Part shown: positions 34,356-43,632 of the stretch, piece after piece
Numbering within the stretch: position 1 is the stretch's first letter
Layout: each line of letters begins with the position of its first letter
Assembly: GCA_030611585.1 (NCBI GenBank)
Contig: JAUWPM010000006.1
Location: 1-43,704, forward strand
Length of the DNA stretch: 43,704 nucleotides
Origin: Methanosarcinales archaeon
GTDB lineage: Archaea > Halobacteriota > Syntropharchaeia > Alkanophagales > Methanospirareceae
Reading direction: 5' to 3'
Notes under the pieces: model-generated
The model's input: only the letters and a program-made list of their open reading frames with translations
Database searches by the model: none
What the model was told of the DNA's origin: nothing
Translations under genes and position numbers: made by a program

Positions 34356-37244
34356 TTAAAAAGCTGCCTCCACCACCTTCACCTCCTCCTCCGTCAGCCC
34401 ATACAAATCATAAACCATCTGGTCAATCTGCGCATCAACAATTTTTATCTGCCGTTCGTAAAGCTCTTTATCCCTGTCCATTCTCGCCTCGTGGTATTTC
34501 TTCTGCAGTTCGAGCATGTTGTCCACCAGAGCTACAAGTTTATCGTGCTGCGCTTTTTCGGTAGGGTTTGAGAAATCAATGGTGCGGATCGGGAGCTTTT
34601 TAAGATTCACTACTTTTACTTCCGCAAAAACGCGACCTTTCTCTGGGATTAGACCCTGATACCACCAAGAAATGAGTTTTGAATTCAGTAAACCCAGAAG
34701 ATAAGGGTACGATAGTCTATTGTCATTTATGCGTAAGTTATGTACATTTTTAAGGGACAAATATTGGTTGGTATCTATATTGGCAATAATCGAATCAGCA
34801 GTCTGTCGGATAACAATTTTGACTGGATCACCAAAAGGTGCTTTGTATCGAGGTTCGGCAAGCCAATCGCCGTAGCTTATCCAACGCTCCTTTTGCAATT
34901 GCCAAGTGTATCGGTGAAAATCACGTCCCATAATGTATTGACGATAAGTTATATCCTTCTTGAGGTCAGCATCAAATACCCGGTTCTTCGCTGTATGTTG
35001 ACTCTGTGGCGGCTTACCCTTACCTCTCCGGTAGGGCGTAAGACCACAAATTATAGTGGATAAATCTCCAAGACGTGGGTGTTCATCAGATATCCTTTTA
35101 AAAAGGGCTTGTGCAGAGCCGTACTTAGATTGGCACAGATTTGATTCCTTCTGAGCGAGTATTTGGTCCTGCGAAAGAATTTCCACACATCCTTCGAATG
35201 AACTGGGTTTGTCGGATACTTCTTTGAATTGCATTTGTGCATTTGTTGATTTTTCATTTACAACTATTTCTATGCAAGTTTCGACGGTAACTTTTTCAAA
35301 AACAGGACTTCGGAATAGCACTATTTGGTCAACGATAATGTCTGAGAGAAGGAATTTTCTCAGATCAACATATGACGGCATATAGAGCCATGTTGAAGGC
35401 AAAATAAAACCTTGCCGGCCACCTATCCGAATGATGTTTAAAGCTTTAATGAGGAAGAGCACAAAGGAATCTGTAATTGGAACAGGCACTCGATATTTAT
35501 GTGAGAGAAAGTGACGAACATCATGAGAAAACTCAGCTCCGTAAGGCGGATTCCCAATCACTACATCAAACCCCCCTCGTTTCATAATCCCCCCAAACCC
35601 CTTCTCCTTGTCCTCCCAATCGAACACATTAACCCGCCTCATCTCCGCCTCGTCAAACAGAGCCACCTGCCCCGTACCGTAATAATCCGACCCAATCAAC
35701 GAGTTCCCGCACTTAATATTATCCCCAAGATTCGGCAGCACGCCCTCCAGCCCCAACTTCATCTGCTGGTCAACGCTCTCCATACTCTCGTGCTCCAGCA
35801 CCTTCAGCAGCAAACTCAATTTCGTTACTTCCACCGCCTGCGGGTCAATATCAACGCCAAACACATTATTCAGCAGGATCCGCTTCTTCTCCCCGGTAGT
35901 CAAATACCATTCGTTCTCGCGAACCTGAAAGACTGCCTCCTTATGTCTCTTCGGCTCGTTACTCACGTACCAATCCAAATGATACCGCAGCAAATACGTG
36001 TACGCGCCAATAAGAAAGCTTCCGGAACCACATGCCGGATCCAGAATTTTAATCTCCTCAATCTCCTCCGGCGTCTTCCCCTTCCCCGCAACTAAAACTA
36101 ATTTACCCACCGTGTTCTTGACGATATAATCCACGATATATTGCGGCGTGTAATACACGCCACCCGCCTTTTTAACTTCCGGCTTTGTCTCCACCTTCGC
36201 CTGATGCCCCGCCGTCAGCCGAATGACCTTACCTAAAAACTGCTCGTACACGTTCCCTAAAATCTCAACGCCAAGAACTGAAAACTCATAAGGCGACTTC
36301 GGGTAATACAAACTCTGGATGATCGTTTTCAAGATTTTGTCATCAATTCTCAACGTTCCCGTTATCTGATCCACACCAAAATCGAATATCCCGCTGTCGT
36401 ATTTCGATTCCGCAAGTTTAAAATGGTTCACCAAATGCGTGTAAACCTCTCCGCCGGATTCTGATTTCGTCTGCAACTGCCCGTACGGTTCGATTCCACG
36501 GTCTTCACAAATCCGCAGGAAAATTATTCTATCAATGATTTTCTGCACTGCATAGTTCAACTCGTAAATACTCACATCAGGATTCCTTAGCGCGATATTC
36601 TTCGCCAGCAGTTCACGCCAGCTCTCTATCTCTTTTAGAAATTCGCTATCCACTTCCGCAGTGCCCTTCTTGCCCTTGGTTGATTCCGCGTACCGATCAA
36701 AGCTGCCTTTGAGCACCGCTTCCTTTGAAAAGACATCGTATATCTCATCAAACTTATCGAGATATTCTTCAAACGTGTAGTACGCAATTCTACCCACACT
36801 GGATTTATCTTTTTGATTGGGCTTGATTCGGCAGTCGAAAACCGAGAACTCCTCGAAATCCGTTACTACGGACAACGGCAGTTTCGCACTCCACGCATAC
36901 CGTCTCAACTGATATGAAGGGCTGACGTCCTCTTTTATGTTCACCGCCGGTTTCTTCGCCTCGACAAAGAACTTACTCTGACCGCCAATTCTGAAACTGT
37001 AATCCGGTGCTGGTGTCGAACGCCCGACTTTTATCGTATCCTCGTGAACGACCTCTTTGTACTGCTCTGCATAGCCCTGTCTATTGCTCACGTCCCAGCC
37101 CAGCGCTTCAAAGAACGGGTTAATGAATTCTTGTCTTGTCTGCGTCTCGTTATACGTTGGCCGTTTGTAAACGTCAATATTGTACCGGAACAGCTCAACG
37201 AGTTTTCTCACCTCTTGTTTTGCCTGTTCTTTTGTGTACGTCAT
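34356..37244 (-). CDS. type IIG restriction-modification enzyme (N6-adenine methyltransferase with fused nuclease)
   Basis: This 962-residue protein has an N-terminal PD-(D/E)xK nuclease (TPAPDYSF with D81, then FFVEAKKP with E95 and K97). An Eco57I/TaqI-type adenine methyltransferase follows, with motif I DPACGSGSF (402-410) and motif IV NPPYG (565-569). The C-terminal target-recognition region ends in a coiled coil (MLELQKKYHEARMDRDKELY). One protein thus methylates and cleaves. All key motifs are present, so it looks functional. Its last ~30-65 codons recur as relics A, B and C. Confidence 0.92.
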   Translation of the reverse strand: MTYTKEQAKQEVRKLVELFRYNIDVYKRPTYNETQTRQEFINPFFEALGWDVSNRQGYAEQYKEVVHEDTIKVGRSTPAPDYSFRIGGQSKFFVEAKKPAVNIKEDVSPSYQLRRYAWSAKLPLSVVTDFEEFSVFDCRIKPNQKDKSSVGRIAYYTFEEYLDKFDEIYDVFSKEAVLKGSFDRYAESTKGKKGTAEVDSEFLKEIESWRELLAKNIALRNPDVSIYELNYAVQKIIDRIIFLRICEDRGIEPYGQLQTKSESGGEVYTHLVNHFKLAESKYDSGIFDFGVDQITGTLRIDDKILKTIIQSLYYPKSPYEFSVLGVEILGNVYEQFLGKVIRLTAGHQAKVETKPEVKKAGGVYYTPQYIVDYIVKNTVGKLVLVAGKGKTPEEIEEIKILDPACGSGSFLIGAYTYLLRYHLDWYVSNEPKRHKEAVFQVRENEWYLTTGEKKRILLNNVFGVDIDPQAVEVTKLSLLLKVLEHESMESVDQQMKLGLEGVLPNLGDNIKCGNSLIGSDYYGTGQVALFDEAEMRRVNVFDWEDKEKGFGGIMKRGGFDVVIGNPPYGAEFSHDVRHFLSHKYRVPVPITDSFVLFLIKALNIIRIGGRQGFILPSTWLYMPSYVDLRKFLLSDIIVDQIVLFRSPVFEKVTVETCIEIVVNEKSTNAQMQFKEVSDKPSSFEGCVEILSQDQILAQKESNLCQSKYGSAQALFKRISDEHPRLGDLSTIICGLTPYRRGKGKPPQSQHTAKNRVFDADLKKDITYRQYIMGRDFHRYTWQLQKERWISYGDWLAEPRYKAPFGDPVKIVIRQTADSIIANIDTNQYLSLKNVHNLRINDNRLSYPYLLGLLNSKLISWWYQGLIPEKGRVFAEVKVVNLKKLPIRTIDFSNPTEKAQHDKLVALVDNMLELQKKYHEARMDRDKELYERQIKIVDAQIDQMVYDLYGLTEEEVKVVEAAF

Positions 37245-37302
37245 TTATCCTGTGTTCTTTAGTTTATAGTCATTCAAAAGTATTAACCACCCGATTACAC
37301 AT

Positions 37303-37511
37303 CACGGGCTCCGCCCGTGCCCCCGAAAACCCTGGAAGGGTTTATTCCACGAGAAAATATGAAGATGTAAGATATAAAATGCAAATCTAACCAGTTTCCT
37401 GTGTGTAATATCATCTTCTTGTGTTAATTATGGGGCTCCGCCCCATCACGGGCTCTGCCCGTGCCCCCGCAAGCCCAGGAGGGGCTTACCCGCAAGCCCA
37501 GAAGGGGCTTA
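37303..37511. repeat. cluster of short GC-rich hairpins
   Basis: CACGGGCTCCGCCCGTG (37303-37319) recurs as CACGGGCTCTGCCCGTG (37447-37463). GGGGCTCCGCCCC is at 37432-37444, and AAGCCCAGGAGGGGCTTA (37471-37488) recurs as AAGCCCAGAAGGGGCTTA (37494-37511). Each is self-complementary. They lie between divergent genes, in an otherwise gene-free stretch (37245-37719), and stand out from the AT-rich surroundings. Their role is unknown. Confidence 0.65.
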
Positions 37512-37621
37512 TGTGGAGTCTCGTGGTTCATTATTTGCAATTTGTTACTGGAATGACTATAATTCCTATAATCATCCGTCAACTTTAAAACTTTCGCTAC
37601 AAATTAACCCGAGTTTATTGC

Positions 37622-37695
37622 GCCAAAAAATCCGCGTAAATCAGTGTAAATCTGTGTCTTAAATAGCAAGTAGTTATACTTTATGTGCAATTGAA
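37622..37695 (-). repeat. fold-back repeat, partial inverted copy 3
   Basis: The reverse complement reads CATAAAGTATAACT...TTTAAGACACAGATTTACACTGATTTACGCGGATTTTT, the left half of the units at 23432 and 24098. It is in opposite orientation and sits 25 bases before the helicase start, at the far edge of the island. Confidence 0.6.
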
Positions 37696-37719
37696 AAAGT
37701 AAATTTTTGCATACCGCAA

Positions 37720-39750
37720 ATGACCAAAACAAACGACTCATATTTCCCTTTCGCGGCGATAAGAGGAGGGCAGCGGGAGTTTATGGAAGACGTACAGGAT
37801 TCGGTAGAGTCCGAAAAGATCCTTATTGCTCATGCGCCGACCGGGATAGGGAAAACCGTTGCTGCGCTCGTTCCCGCCCTGCGCTACGCGCTGGAAAATG
37901 AAAAGACGGTCTTCTTCCTCACTTCCAAACGCAGTCAGCACAAAATAGCCATTGACACGCTCAGATTGATAAAGCAGCATGCCAACCTCAATCTCGTCGC
38001 GGTTGACATCACCTCGAAGCAATCCATGTGCCCACGTGCGACCTCTGTCTATCGCGAGTACTATTCGCTATTCAACGAGTTTTGCAAGTCCGAGCAGAAG
38101 AATAAACGATGCCGGTACTTCCTGAAGAACGATGAAGACGCACTGCGGCGGATACGGGATGAGGTACTGCACGTAGAGGAGTTATGCAACTGGTGCACGG
38201 GTAGAGGCGTATGCCCGTATAAAGCGGCATCGGAGGTGGCTGCACGTGCTGACGTGGTCGTGTGCGACTACAATTATCTCTTCTCCCCGGACATCGCAGA
38301 AATGGTATTAGAGAAGATAAAAGCGGGTTTGGACGACCTAATTGTAATCGTTGACGAAGCGCATAACCTGCCGGACCGCATACGGAACAATCTCAGCAAC
38401 ACTTTGCGCATGAGCGCGGTAACCAGTGCGGCGCGGGAGATCCGGTACATTGACCGCGAGATGTACGGCAATCTCATGGAATTGGAGAAGATCTTCACGA
38501 AATTGGTAATGAAGGCGAGTAAAACCAAAGCGATGGAGATACCCGTGGAGCGTAATTTTCTGTTCGAAGAGATGGAGCGGGTATTGAGGCGGAGAATCGA
38601 AGCAATAAGTTACGATGAGTTCGTAGACACGCTTCAACGCATTGCCGAAGATTTCGGGATCGGGACTGGGACTGACGGAGCGGCTACAACCTCCAAAATC
38701 GCAAATGACGTGCTCTCGTCAGAAGAGAAACGACTACTAAAAACGTTGAAAAAGAGCCGCGATAGCTCTACGAGAACTACGAGAAGCCCAAACCCAAGAT
38801 ATAACAAGGAGCGAGAGGCGGCGCAACGGAATATCATAAACGTGGCGGAGTTCTTAGACGGGTGGCGAACACGGGAGAAATGCGTAAGGATATTTTCGCT
38901 TACGCAGCGTGAGAATCCCACGCTTTACTTCAAGCTGCTCGACCCTTCGGTAATAAGCGCGCCGATATTCGCTCAGGTGCATTCGACCATCCTGATGAGC
39001 GGCACGCTATGCCCCACGGAGATGTATGCCGACGTGCTCGGCGCCACTTCTGATCGAATCAAAGGCAAAGAGATACTTATGCGGGAGTACAAGTCGCCGT
39101 TTCCAGCGGAGAACCGGCAGATTGTGGTTACAGAAAAGCTCACAACGAAATATACGGAACGAGGCGAAGAGATGTACCGGAAGGTAGCGGAGAAGATTGG
39201 TGAAGTGGCGAAATACGTAAAAGGCGGCATGGCGGTATTCTTCCCGTCTTACGCGCTTCTAAACGACGTCGCCGCGTATTTGCCCGAAGACGTGAGTAGA
39301 CGGGCGATGGTAGAGCGGCGAGCAATGAATAAAGCAGAGAAGAACGGGCTTTACGAGCTGTTACGGGATACTAATGATGGGATATTGCTTGCCGTGCAGG
39401 GCGGGTCGTTCTCCGAAGGCGTGGATTACGAATCTAACACGCTAAAAGCAATTATCGTCGTTGGAGTGCCGTTGAGCCCGCCAACGCTGGAAGTGAAACT
39501 GATAGAAGGCTATTACACGGGTAAATACGGCGCGGAGAAGGGACGGCTGTATGGTTATCTCTACCCTGCGGTTACAAAGGTGCTGCAAGCGGCGGGTCGC
39601 GGTATAAGGAGCGAGCAAGACCGATGCATCATCGTTCTGATGGATTACCGGTTCGCCCAGTTTCCATATAAAAACTGTCTCCCGTCGGATTACAATCTCA
39701 CTCTTACCGATCGAGCGGAAGTGCTGTGTAGAAAATTCTTTTTGGATTGA
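37720..39750 (+). CDS. XPD/Rad3-type DNA helicase (DEAD_2, Fe-S)
   Basis: This 676-residue superfamily 2 helicase has the Walker A APTGIGKT (39-46), VDEAHNL (211-217), and late motifs GSFSEGVDYE and QAAGRGIRSEQDR. A cysteine-rich segment with Cys at 104, 122, 131, 156, 159 and 165 lies where XPD carries its 4Fe-4S cluster. Archaeal XPD unwinds DNA 5' to 3' in repair. The family also includes DinG, but length and layout fit XPD. ATG 37720 follows the repeat cluster. Confidence 0.93.
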   Translation: MTKTNDSYFPFAAIRGGQREFMEDVQDSVESEKILIAHAPTGIGKTVAALVPALRYALENEKTVFFLTSKRSQHKIAIDTLRLIKQHANLNLVAVDITSKQSMCPRATSVYREYYSLFNEFCKSEQKNKRCRYFLKNDEDALRRIRDEVLHVEELCNWCTGRGVCPYKAASEVAARADVVVCDYNYLFSPDIAEMVLEKIKAGLDDLIVIVDEAHNLPDRIRNNLSNTLRMSAVTSAAREIRYIDREMYGNLMELEKIFTKLVMKASKTKAMEIPVERNFLFEEMERVLRRRIEAISYDEFVDTLQRIAEDFGIGTGTDGAATTSKIANDVLSSEEKRLLKTLKKSRDSSTRTTRSPNPRYNKEREAAQRNIINVAEFLDGWRTREKCVRIFSLTQRENPTLYFKLLDPSVISAPIFAQVHSTILMSGTLCPTEMYADVLGATSDRIKGKEILMREYKSPFPAENRQIVVTEKLTTKYTERGEEMYRKVAEKIGEVAKYVKGGMAVFFPSYALLNDVAAYLPEDVSRRAMVERRAMNKAEKNGLYELLRDTNDGILLAVQGGSFSEGVDYESNTLKAIIVVGVPLSPPTLEVKLIEGYYTGKYGAEKGRLYGYLYPAVTKVLQAAGRGIRSEQDRCIIVLMDYRFAQFPYKNCLPSDYNLTLTDRAEVLCRKFFLD

Positions 39751-39752
39751 AA

Positions 39753-40115
39753 CTACAAATCCCCCTCTATTCCTTCGAGTTCCTCACCAAATTCCTCTTC
39801 TACTTCTTTCTCAAGATCCGCGCTCGCACTGGCGCCTAAAGCCTCATTTAACAACTCCACTACGGAATCCCGCATTGCAAACGCCTTTTCTTTATCGTAA
39901 GGGAAATTAAAACGCTTTCGCCCGAAGTTGCTATCCAGTATCTTCTCGCCTTCCATCTTTCGCACCCAGTGCTGCTCGATAGAGATAAACTTGCCATATT
40001 GCCCCTCTTTGACAAAGCCCCTCCATACGAACCTCGGGCTGCCATCATCATTCTTCAAAATCACCCGATACCCAACATCTTTTAACGTCTTTATACTCGG
40101 TCTTATTTCGCTCAT
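39753..40115 (-). CDS. conserved-looking small protein, unknown function
   Basis: This 120-residue protein starts SEIRPSIKTLKDVGYRVILK with a beta-rich core (FVWRGFVKEGQYGKFISIEQ, HWVRK) and ends in a strongly acidic tail (EKEVEEEFGEELEGIEGDL). There is no signal peptide or metal motif. I do not recognise the family; the mix of basic core and acidic tail would fit a nucleic-acid-associated protein. It converges on the helicase, with stops two bases apart. Confidence 0.7.
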   Translation of the reverse strand: MSEIRPSIKTLKDVGYRVILKNDDGSPRFVWRGFVKEGQYGKFISIEQHWVRKMEGEKILDSNFGRKRFNFPYDKEKAFAMRDSVVELLNEALGASASADLEKEVEEEFGEELEGIEGDL

Positions 40116-40173
40116 GATTTTCTTCCACCTACTCCTGTTATTATATTATTTAGATTTTCTGTCGGTATATAAA

Positions 40174-41151
40174 TTATGCGGTGCTGATTTTACTTTTTTT
40201 CTTTGCTTTCTTTTTGTTGCCTCCGCTTTTCACACTGCGTTTCCCGTATTTCTTCTTCTCTTTCTGCTCCACGTACCATTTCAATATTCCCGCATTCAGC
40301 AGCCAGGTGTTCAGCAAATCCATAACGAGACCGAACAAAAGCACAACTGATATATCCCTCAGTATGGGGATGGGCGCGAAATGCGAGGAGAATAAATGGA
40401 TAGAAGAGGAAACGATAAACATTGCGAATATCGCGATGAACGTAGTGAAAGTCATCGTTATACCAGTCTTCATTGCGTTTCTTACCTTCTCGTTTACCTC
40501 GCCCTTTTTATGGAGCAGATTCCTCGTCAATAAAATGTCCGAATCCACGGAGTAACCTATTAGCATAAGCAACGCCGCTACCGTGCCAAGCGATAATTCC
40601 ATCCCTATTATATCCATGCAGGCAACTGCAATTACGATGTCAGAAAAAGCGGATAGGACCACCGCAAAAGAAGGGACAAGAGTTCGGAATACGACGAAAA
40701 CCACTATTGCCATCAGCGTAAAAGCGATTAGCAATGCACGCACTGCCTGCTTTTGCGATTCCATACCATACAATGGACTTATGTCCTTCAGCTCGTACGA
40801 TCCGTATTCCTCTTTTAGCATAGCTATCAATTCATCTTTTTGCGATTCGCTCATTGGTCCGAATTCTATACTCTTCTCCAGCCCTCCACTGGTACCTCCA
40901 TCCCTTATAGCGGCAACGGGATAAGCGGCGAATTTTGCAGTGAGCGCCTCTTTCGGCTCGTCGGTTGTTATCTTTGTCACTGTACCGCCCTTGAAGTCTA
41001 TTCCTAAACGAACCGGTGAGTCTACGGTTACTTGCGTGTACGCGAGTACAGCGAAAGCGATGAGCAGGATGATTAACGGTACCGCAATCAATTTTTTCAC
41101 TGGATATTTCGTGACGTCTATTTTTTCAAATAAGCGGTCTATATCTGTCAT
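40174..41151 (-). CDS. secF: protein-export membrane protein SecF
   Basis: This 325-residue protein has a first membrane segment at about 25-45, then the SecF-specific exterior loop with VRLGIDFKGGTVTKI. Five further membrane segments follow, with SFAVVLSAFSDIVIAVA and MLIGYSVDSDILLTRNLLHK. A Lys-rich tail ends the protein. The start ATG 41151 is set by AAGGTGAAGG just upstream; an earlier ATG at 41175 lies before it. SecF works with SecD to assist protein export through Sec61/SecY. SecD, usually the next gene, is not in the window. Confidence 0.93.
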   Translation of the reverse strand: MTDIDRLFEKIDVTKYPVKKLIAVPLIILLIAFAVLAYTQVTVDSPVRLGIDFKGGTVTKITTDEPKEALTAKFAAYPVAAIRDGGTSGGLEKSIEFGPMSESQKDELIAMLKEEYGSYELKDISPLYGMESQKQAVRALLIAFTLMAIVVFVVFRTLVPSFAVVLSAFSDIVIAVACMDIIGMELSLGTVAALLMLIGYSVDSDILLTRNLLHKKGEVNEKVRNAMKTGITMTFTTFIAIFAMFIVSSSIHLFSSHFAPIPILRDISVVLLFGLVMDLLNTWLLNAGILKWYVEQKEKKKYGKRSVKSGGNKKKAKKKSKISTA

Positions 41152-41213
41152 GTATGTCCCTTCACCTTTTATCATATCCCGATCTAAGATAAAAGTCTTT
41201 CTTCGGTCGAGCG

Positions 41214-41224
41214 ATATTTTATAA
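41214..41224 (+). promoter_or_regulatory. TATA-like promoter of purL
   Basis: ATATTTTATAAAG is centred about 28 bases before ATG 41248, with no Shine-Dalgarno between, which suggests a leaderless purL mRNA. Confidence 0.5.
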
Positions 41225-41247
41225 AGAAAAGTTGTAAGAACAGTTTG

Positions 41248-43575
41248 ATGAAGAGGTTTGAAATTGGGATAACGGACGCGAAAGATGAAGAGCTGACTCG
41301 TATAAGTGCAGGTATGGGTCTTTCGCTGAGTTTAGAAGAGATGAGCAGGCTAAAGCGTTATTTCATTGCGAAGAGCCGAGAGCCCACGGACGTCGAACTC
41401 CAGAGTATTGCACAAGCGTGGTCGGAGCACTGCTGTTACAAGAGTTCGAAAACGATACTCCAGAAATTCATTTTTGGGATAGAAGCGCCGCAGAATATGT
41501 TGGTGATAAAAGAAGATGCGGGCGTCCTGGAATTTGATAAGGATCATGCGTACGTTTTCGCTTTCGAGAGCCATAACCATCCTTCAGCAATAGAGCCTTA
41601 CGGGGGTGCCGCAACGGGAATCGGGGGGATCGTGCGGGACGTAGTCTGCATGGGCGCGCAGCCAATTGCGTTGATTGACCCTTTATTCTTCGGTCCGCTG
41701 GATTATGCGTACGACAAACTGCCCGCAGAAGTGAAGCATCCGCGGTTTTTGTTTAATGGCGTTGTTGCGGGGATAAGCGACTACGGGAATCGTATCGGCA
41801 TTCCAACGTGTGCGGGCATGGTCTATTTCGATGAAGGCTATGTGGGCAACTGCGTGGTGAACGTCGGGTGTGTGGGTATAATGAAGAAGGCTGATTTGAG
41901 CAGAAGCATGGCGAAGCAGGGTGAAGTGCTTGTTCTGGTTGGCGGTAAGACCGGGAGAGACGGTATACACGGCGTTACCTTTGCTTCGGTGGAGTTAACC
42001 GGAGAGGAGGAATACAGAAGTGCAGTTCAATTAGGGGATCCGATAACGAAGGAGCCACTCGTGCATGCGATACTCGAGGCGAATGATAAGAGATTGATAA
42101 GCGGGATGAAGGATCTTGGCGGCGGTGGCTTATCCTGTGCGGTGAGCGAGATGTGCCATGCAGGTGGATGCGGTGCCGAAATCCATTTAGAGCGAGTGAA
42201 GTTGAAGGAAGAGGGTCTGAAGGCATGGGAGATCTGGGTTTCGGAATCGCAGGAACGGTTCTTAATCGCGGTGAAACCCGATAACGTAGACGAGTTTCTG
42301 GAACTATTCGATAAATGGGATGTAGACGCCGTGGCTATCGGTCAAACACAAACTTTTAAGAAAAGTTTGATCAAAAACGTTTCGCAGATAACGATTTTTT
42401 ACGATGACGAGAAGATATTTGAGCTGGAGACGGATTTTCTGGTCTCCTGTTCGCTTTATACGCGCCCGATGGAGGTGAAGACGAAGGAGCATGAAGAACA
42501 CGTGGCGATAGAAGAGCCCGCGGACTACACCGAAACATTAAAGCAATTGCTTGCAGCACCGAATATCGCATCCCGGGAATCCGTTATACGGCGGTACGAC
42601 CACGAAGTGCGGGCTTCTACGGTAATAAAGCCGTTGCAAGGGCTAATCGGAAAAGAGACGCACGGCGATGCCGCAGTGATAAAGCCGTTAGAGGACTCTT
42701 ATAAGGGACTTGCGATTACTTCTGACGTGAATCCGGCCTTTTGCAAACTAAACCCGTTTTGGGGCGCGGCAAGTGCAATAGACGAAGTATGCAGGAATTT
42801 GACCGCGGTAGGTGCAGTTCCTCATGCGTTTGCCGACTGCCTGAACTTTGGCAATCCCGAGAAGCCGGACCGGATGGGCGAATTCTACGAATGCTGTCGT
42901 GGTCTCGGCTACGTGGCTTCCTCGCTTGGAGTACCGTTTGTTAGCGGGAACGTGAGTTTTTATAATGAATCCGCAGCACTGAAAGAATCCATTCCGCCTA
43001 CGCCCACCATTCTGGGCATCGGGCTATGCGAAGACGTGCGAGAATGCGTTACGGTGGACGTGAAGGAAGCTGGTAATCCGTTGTATGTGATAGGGGAAAC
43101 GAGAGCGGAGTTAGGTGGAAGCGAATATTACCGGTTACGACACGTAGACGGGGGCATCGTGCCGAGGACTGATCCAGCGGTGCTGAGCAGGAGTATGGGA
43201 TCGTTACGGGAGGCGATGAAGATAGGTTTAATAGCAAGTTGTAATGACGTTTCCGAAGGTGGTCTTGCGGTTGCAATATGTGAGATGCTAATAGGTGGGG
43301 ATATTGGCGCTTCCATTGATGTTGCAAGCGTGAATCCTAAACTGAGAAGCGATTATAAGTTGTTTTCCGAATCTAACACGAGATGGATGGTGGAGGTGTG
43401 TAGAAGCGAAGCAGCAGAAAAGTTTGAGGAGCTGATGAATACGCGCGGGGTTTGTATACGTAACATCGGTGTGACGGTGGAAGAGCAGAGGGTGGGTATA
43501 AGAGATAGTAATAAAGAGTTGGTTGATATTTCGTTGGAAGAAGTGAGAGGGGCGTGGTTAGGAAGGATTGGGTGA
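41248..43575 (+). CDS. purL: phosphoribosylformylglycinamidine synthase subunit PurL
   Basis: This 775-residue small-type PurL catalyses ATP-dependent conversion of FGAR to FGAM in purine synthesis, with PurQ and PurS supplying ammonia. Motifs: LQSIAQAWSEHCCYKSSK, FAFESHNHPSAIEPYGGAAT with the ATP and metal site, GVTFASVEL, and in the second half WGAASAIDEVCRNL and SCNDVSEGGLAVAICEM. ATG 41248 is preferred to TTG 41245. PurQ and PurS are not adjacent. Length is slightly above the ~730 usual for the archaeal type. Confidence 0.95.
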   Translation: MKRFEIGITDAKDEELTRISAGMGLSLSLEEMSRLKRYFIAKSREPTDVELQSIAQAWSEHCCYKSSKTILQKFIFGIEAPQNMLVIKEDAGVLEFDKDHAYVFAFESHNHPSAIEPYGGAATGIGGIVRDVVCMGAQPIALIDPLFFGPLDYAYDKLPAEVKHPRFLFNGVVAGISDYGNRIGIPTCAGMVYFDEGYVGNCVVNVGCVGIMKKADLSRSMAKQGEVLVLVGGKTGRDGIHGVTFASVELTGEEEYRSAVQLGDPITKEPLVHAILEANDKRLISGMKDLGGGGLSCAVSEMCHAGGCGAEIHLERVKLKEEGLKAWEIWVSESQERFLIAVKPDNVDEFLELFDKWDVDAVAIGQTQTFKKSLIKNVSQITIFYDDEKIFELETDFLVSCSLYTRPMEVKTKEHEEHVAIEEPADYTETLKQLLAAPNIASRESVIRRYDHEVRASTVIKPLQGLIGKETHGDAAVIKPLEDSYKGLAITSDVNPAFCKLNPFWGAASAIDEVCRNLTAVGAVPHAFADCLNFGNPEKPDRMGEFYECCRGLGYVASSLGVPFVSGNVSFYNESAALKESIPPTPTILGIGLCEDVRECVTVDVKEAGNPLYVIGETRAELGGSEYYRLRHVDGGIVPRTDPAVLSRSMGSLREAMKIGLIASCNDVSEGGLAVAICEMLIGGDIGASIDVASVNPKLRSDYKLFSESNTRWMVEVCRSEAAEKFEELMNTRGVCIRNIGVTVEEQRVGIRDSNKELVDISLEEVRGAWLGRIG

Positions 43576-43611
43576 TTGTTCAAACCTTTTAAAAAGGGGC
43601 AATCCAAAAAT

Positions 43612-43632
43612 CACACCTTTAGAAAAGGTGTG
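43612..43632 (+). terminator. hairpin downstream of purL
   Basis: CACACCTTT-AGA-AAAGGTGTG is a perfect 9-base-pair stem. It lies 37 bases past the purL stop. A T-run does not follow, so it is not a clear factor-independent terminator; it may stabilise the 3' end. A second hairpin GTAAGGAG/CTCCTTAC (43658-43665 with 43673-43680), nested in ACTCA/TGAGT, follows near the window end. Confidence 0.45.

Noticed and set aside
35511-36095. 194-codon plus-strand frame opposite the type IIG methyltransferase domain
   Set aside because: It overlaps the methyltransferase motifs on the other strand and has no independent support.
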